Source: Diatrype stigma
Taxonomy: Eukaryota > Ascomycota > Sordariomycetes > Xylariales > Diatrypaceae
Assembly: GCA_022225965.2 (NCBI GenBank)
Contig: JAKJXP020000002.1
Span: forward strand, 930,001-994,000
Direction of reading: 5' to 3'
DNA length: 64,000 nt
This document shows, one piece after another, positions 60,121 through 64,000 of the stretch. The notes beneath the pieces were generated by a model. The model searched no databases. It saw nothing but the letters and a program-made list of their open reading frames with translations, and had not been told where the DNA came from. Each line of letters starts with the position of its first letter. The stretch's first letter is position 1. Made by a program: the position numbers and the translations under genes.

Positions 60121-63100
60121 ATTTAAACGTTTATATTTATTACGTTACGTCGTTTATTATTAATAACGGATTAATTTGCGTTTTTTATAAATAAAATTAT
60201 AAAACATATTTAATTATAAGTATTAATTTTTCGTTTATTCGAATATTTATTAATTTATATTTAAATATCGACCGTTTTATAAGAAACGGTTTAAATTATC
60301 GTTAATTTTACCGAAAATACCGACGTCGAATTAAATATTTTCTTAATTATTTCGACGGCCGATTTCCGTTTAAAAGCCGGCCAAAAGGCGACTCGTAAAA
60401 TAAGTTGTCGCATGGTTTTATTAAAGATTATATATTTTATTTTTTAAATTGCGTACTTAAAAAAAAAACGTATCGTTTTCGGCGCTTTTAAGAAAAAGCG
60501 GTCGGCAATTACCGCTATCGAAATTTAATTTATGCGTCGATTAATAACGTTATAATTCGAATATTAATTAAATATCGATACGGAAATATTTATAAATCTT
60601 GCCGTTATTCGTTATTAATTAAATGCGATTTAATCGTTTTACGATTATTATTAAATAGTTTATATTAAATTATAAACGGCTTTATAACGAATTAAAAACG
60701 ATATATAACGTTATTGCTTTTTGATTAATATAAAATCGTCGATTTAAATTTAAAAAAAACGTATAATAATACGTCGTTTTAATAAAAGCGATTTAATTAT
60801 TGCTATTATAATTACGAATAAAATGGCCTTTTATAATTTTACGGTTCGAAATAGCCGCAATTATTTCGTTTCGGTAACGCTTAATTATTAAAACGATTCG
60901 TTAATTTCGTTTCGTTGTTATAAAAGCGGCGTTAATATTTTTATTAAAACGTAACCGATTTTTCCAATTATATGTTTTAATTATTTTGCGTCGTTTTTGG
61001 TTTATTAATTATCGATTATTCGTTTAATTATTTTTGCGTTTTCGTTTTTCGGCGCTTTTTCGTTAGTCGTTTATTTTTTGTTTATAACCGATTTTACGTT
61101 TTTTGCTAATTTTTAATTGCTTTTTTAAAACGGCAATAAATCGAAAATTAATTTCGTTTATATATTGCTTTAATTGTTTTTTAATCGCTTTTTTTAAACG
61201 ATAATAACGCATAAGTCGATTTCGACGATGCGCCGACGAAAATCGAAAACATAAAGGTCGATTTTAAATAAATGCTAATTTTATTTCTTTTATATAACTT
61301 ATTAATAAAACGCCGGATTTTAAATTCGGAAATAATAAGTTTAATTTTTATTATAATTAATTTTTAATTAATATTCGTTCGTTATTTAAACGTCGTTTGG
61401 GCTTTTTTTTCTTTATAAAAGGCGTTTTATTTTTGCTTTTTTTGTTTTTTTTATGTTTTTTTTATATTTATGCGTCGTTATTAAAGAATTTAATAAAGCA
61501 GTAAATTTTTGTTTTACGATTATTTTGCAAATATTTAAACGATTTCCGACCGATTTACGATAAATTTAAGCCGTTAAAATATTTAAGGCTTATATAATAA
61601 TTTTTTATTAAGATATTTAAGCGATTATCGATTAATTTACAACGAATAAGTTAATTAAAATATTTAATAATTCGAATAAATTAATTGTTTTTATTTATCG
61701 TTTTATTTTTTATATGCTTTACGTATTTTTTTCGTAATGCATTAATATTTATTAAGCATTAATAAGGTATTTTTTCGGTTTTTAAATATTATATTCGACG
61801 GGTTATTTGTTTTATTTAATAAGGAATCTTTTCGGCTTTTAATTATTACGATAACGGATAATATTCTTTATTATTTATTCTTTTTGTTTTTTTTTAAGTT
61901 TAATAACGCCGATTATTCGGAACTTTTTCGATAATTATATTACGGCTTTAAAAAGGAAATAAAAAATATATCGTAAATGCGTTCATATTTTGCGGGCAAT
62001 TTAATTCGGTAAGCTTATATTTTCATTTATTTAGCGATTTATATTTAAATATACGTCGGTATTAATTTAACTTTTTTTTAAATTTAAAGTTTTTCGTAAA
62101 TAAAGCTATTATTTGGTTTTTCTTAAATTTTATAAAAATATAACGCTTGTTATAATGTTTTTTTTAAATCGCCGTCGTTTTTTTTAATAAGCGCATATTC
62201 GTTGCCGGATTTTTTTCGTTTTATTTAAAGGTTTTTTTTATTTTTTATATTTAAAGTTATAACCGTTTAAGTATTTATTTTATTATACGGAAATAATAAT
62301 TATATAATATTTCGAATAATAAATATTTCGTAAATATATTGAGATAATTATTATAACTAAATTCGATTTCGTAAAGAATTTTGGCTTAATTGCTTTGCTT
62401 TATGTCGTAATATTTTTGGAAATACTTTTTTAAGCTTTGGTTTATGCATTTTATTTAGTCGTTCGTTTATGGATAATATATCGTTAATAATTGGCGCTTA
62501 ATTTTCCGTATATTATAAAGTTTTTTTTAGAATTTATTAATTAATAACTTATTTTTATCGTTAACGATGTTTTTAAATAATTCGAATTGGCATTTTATTT
62601 TTCGATATAGGATTTTCGTTAATTCGACGGCCGTAAGCGTTTTTAACGTAAATATAAATAATGCCATTTTTATAAATCGATTTACGATAATTAAAATGGC
62701 ATTATAATTAATTCCGTTATTATTTAAGCTTATTAAAAAGTTCGTAATAAAATTTATATTAATTTTTTAAAACGGTTAATTCGATAGCGGCAAGAATTAT
62801 AACGTTTCGTACGGCTTATATTTAAACTTTATGGCTTTTTAATACGTCGGATACGATTCGACGTACGTTCGAATATCGGTCGTTATATTTCTTTAATGGA
62901 ATTTCCGCTTTAAAAGCTTTATAATTCGTTAATTCTTTATATAATTCGCTTTTAAATCGTCGTAATATTAATATATTAGTTATTATTATAAAGCAAATTG
63001 CGCCGAAATTATTAGCTTATTTTTAAAGAAAAAAACGTCGTATTCGTTTATACGGTAACCGCTTCGAATATTAAGTCATTAACGAATAATTTCCGTTAAG

Positions 63101-63431
63101 ATTTATAAGTTTAAATTTCTTTTTTGTAATTCCTTAATTTATTCGTAAAATTATTAAGATATCTTTAATATTTAAGCGCTTTTCTTTTTCGTTAAGGCTT
63201 TCGTTAACGGGAAAAAAACGTTTTATAATAATATTTCGGCATTTACGTAATCGTTTTCGGATTTCGATTTTTCGAAATCCGGGCGTTTAAGAATTTTGTT
63301 TTTATCGGCCTTTTATGCTTTTTTTGCGGCATATATTAAAACGATTACGTAATAGGATTTTCCCGATATTCGCTGGTTATTTAGGGCCCATTTTTATTAT
63401 AATACTAAATAAGGGTTTTTTTCGATTTTCG

Positions 63432-63701
63432 CTTTTTGTTATAAACGTTTCGGATTTTCTGCTTCTAGCTAGAAGTGCCGGCGGCGTCGATAACGTCGAC
63501 TGTATATAGGGGCATAGCACCGCTATGCAATGCTTAGTACTACTTATTACCAGTATAAGGGTAAAGTTATGAAGTAATAAAAGCATGAATTGCTATAAAG
63601 TACTAGGGACTTTAAGAACTTTTATATAATTCTTGGTAATACTAAATAGGGGTACGTAATACTGAGTAATCCTAGGGATTACTGTATTACGTAACACTTT
63701 T
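63432..63701. repeat. 5-bp target-site duplication CTTTT
   Basis: CTTTT at 63432-63436 and 63697-63701 flanks the solo LTR. Copy A has a single CTTTT at the matching place (about 48.58 kb, on the opposite strand). Confidence 0.8.
63437..63696. mobile_element. Solo LTR, 260 bp, not RIP-mutated
   Basis: The element starts TGTTATAAACG and ends TATTACGTAACA, with TGTTA/TAACA inverted ends and a 5-bp duplication, as expected for a solo LTR left by recombination between two LTRs. It interrupts Gypsy copy B. An imperfect palindrome around CCTAGGGATT lies at 63653-63693. Its near-normal composition contrasts with its surroundings. The orientation and parent family are unknown because no internal region is present. 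Confidence 0.8.
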
Positions 63702-64000
63702 ACGGTCGTTATTTAAGCAGTAATTATTTAATGCTTAATCGGAAATTTTGCGATTAACGAATTTTATGTTATTCGAAATATTTATTTAATTTTAAAATAA
63801 TTAAAATGGTTATAATTTTAATTCGTTAATATTTATTTTATTTCGATTAATAGTTTTTTCGTAAAATAAAGCTTTTTCGTTAAAATAAATAATACATTAC
63901 CGAAATAAATCGGCTTAAATATATAACCGGTCGTTAATTAAGTTCGTTAATTAAATTCGTAATTTCCGATTTATATTATAAATTAAAATCGAATTGAAAT

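Larger units (their letters stand above)
27400..64000. other. AT-rich RIP-mutated heterochromatin-like block
   Basis: From about 27.4 kb to the right edge C and G become scarce. Those that remain sit mostly in CpG, while CpA/TpG are strongly depleted by eye and TpA is in excess. Long ORFs vanish. This is the pattern left by RIP acting on duplicated DNA, not by deamination of CpG-methylated cytosine, which would remove CpG. Exceptions with near-normal composition are 28.70-29.09, about 53.5-55.0, 57.2-58.5 and 63.44-63.70 kb. Confidence 0.9.
59326..64000 (-). mobile_element. Ty3/Gypsy retrotransposon copy B (5' part outside window)
   Basis: On the minus strand the right edge begins in the RNase H end (equivalent to 48.29 kb of copy A), followed by integrase (core NYNAILIIVNRF at 62711-62650), the 3' region (61.1-60.1 kb, uninterrupted) and the LTR at 59.3-59.5 kb. 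It is RIP-mutated throughout except for the embedded solo LTR. The matching reverse transcriptase must lie beyond the window. Confidence 0.75.

Noticed and set aside
27196..64000. Giant Starship-type mobile element
   Set aside because: No tyrosine-recombinase captain and no cargo genes are visible; the block is explained by nested retrotransposons and repeats.
27400..64000. Centromere or telomere-adjacent region
   Set aside because: AT-rich nested repeats would fit a regional centromere, but such blocks also occur on arms. No TTAGGG array or RecQ-like helicase gene is present. Chromatin data would be needed, so no call is made.

Overview
The window comes from a filamentous ascomycete (Pezizomycotina, most like a Sordariomycete). 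The evidence is many short GT..AG introns (46-155 nt) with CTAAC/CTGAC-type branch sites, lineage-typical proteins (PTH11-like rhodopsin-family membrane protein, fungal P450, Fungal_trans_2-like regulator), and a sharp split into a gene-bearing part of normal base composition (1 to about 27.2 kb) and an AT-rich block (about 27.4-64 kb) with the signature of repeat-induced point mutation (RIP). Species cannot be fixed from the sequence alone.

Gene-bearing part, left to right: 3' portion of cytosolic threonyl-tRNA synthetase (+, start off window); TLDc-domain OXR1 (-); uroporphyrinogen-III synthase HEM4 (-) divergent from sulfhydryl oxidase ERV1 (+) across a 472-bp shared upstream region; pyruvate decarboxylase (+); a five-exon cytochrome P450 (+); a 120-aa secreted six-cysteine protein (+); a 504-bp hAT-type MITE with an 8-bp target duplication; an unrecognised 270-aa protein (-); a Fungal_trans_2-like protein without a zinc cluster (-); a zinc-less MDR oxidoreductase (+); a relic of a GMC oxidoreductase (-); an alcohol acetyltransferase-like enzyme (-); and the 5' part of a rhodopsin-family membrane protein gene. 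These genes are largely independent: housekeeping functions on the left, accessory metabolism and secretion on the right. There is no backbone synthase, so no biosynthetic cluster is claimed.

AT-rich part: the rhodopsin-family gene is cut by about 1.45 kb of repeat DNA and its last exon reappears at 28.65-28.98 kb. From 29.1 to 37.9 kb lie decayed repeats including a probable hAT transposase relic (-). From 37.89 to about 59.3 kb a single Ty3/Gypsy retrotransposon (copy A, +) can be followed, carrying three nested insertions: a near full-length Tad1-like LINE (40.60-47.46 kb) inside its reverse transcriptase, a 5'-truncated copy of the same LINE in reverse orientation (51.13-52.30 kb, 16-bp target duplication), and a 5.5-kb block of minisatellites and modular repeats (53.20-58.75 kb). 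Without these, copy A is about 7.8 kb. A second Gypsy copy (B, -) meets it tail to tail at 59.3 kb and runs off the right edge; it holds a 260-bp solo LTR with a 5-bp target duplication that has escaped mutation. No functional transposon ORF survives. Domain calls in this block come from reading through stop codons.
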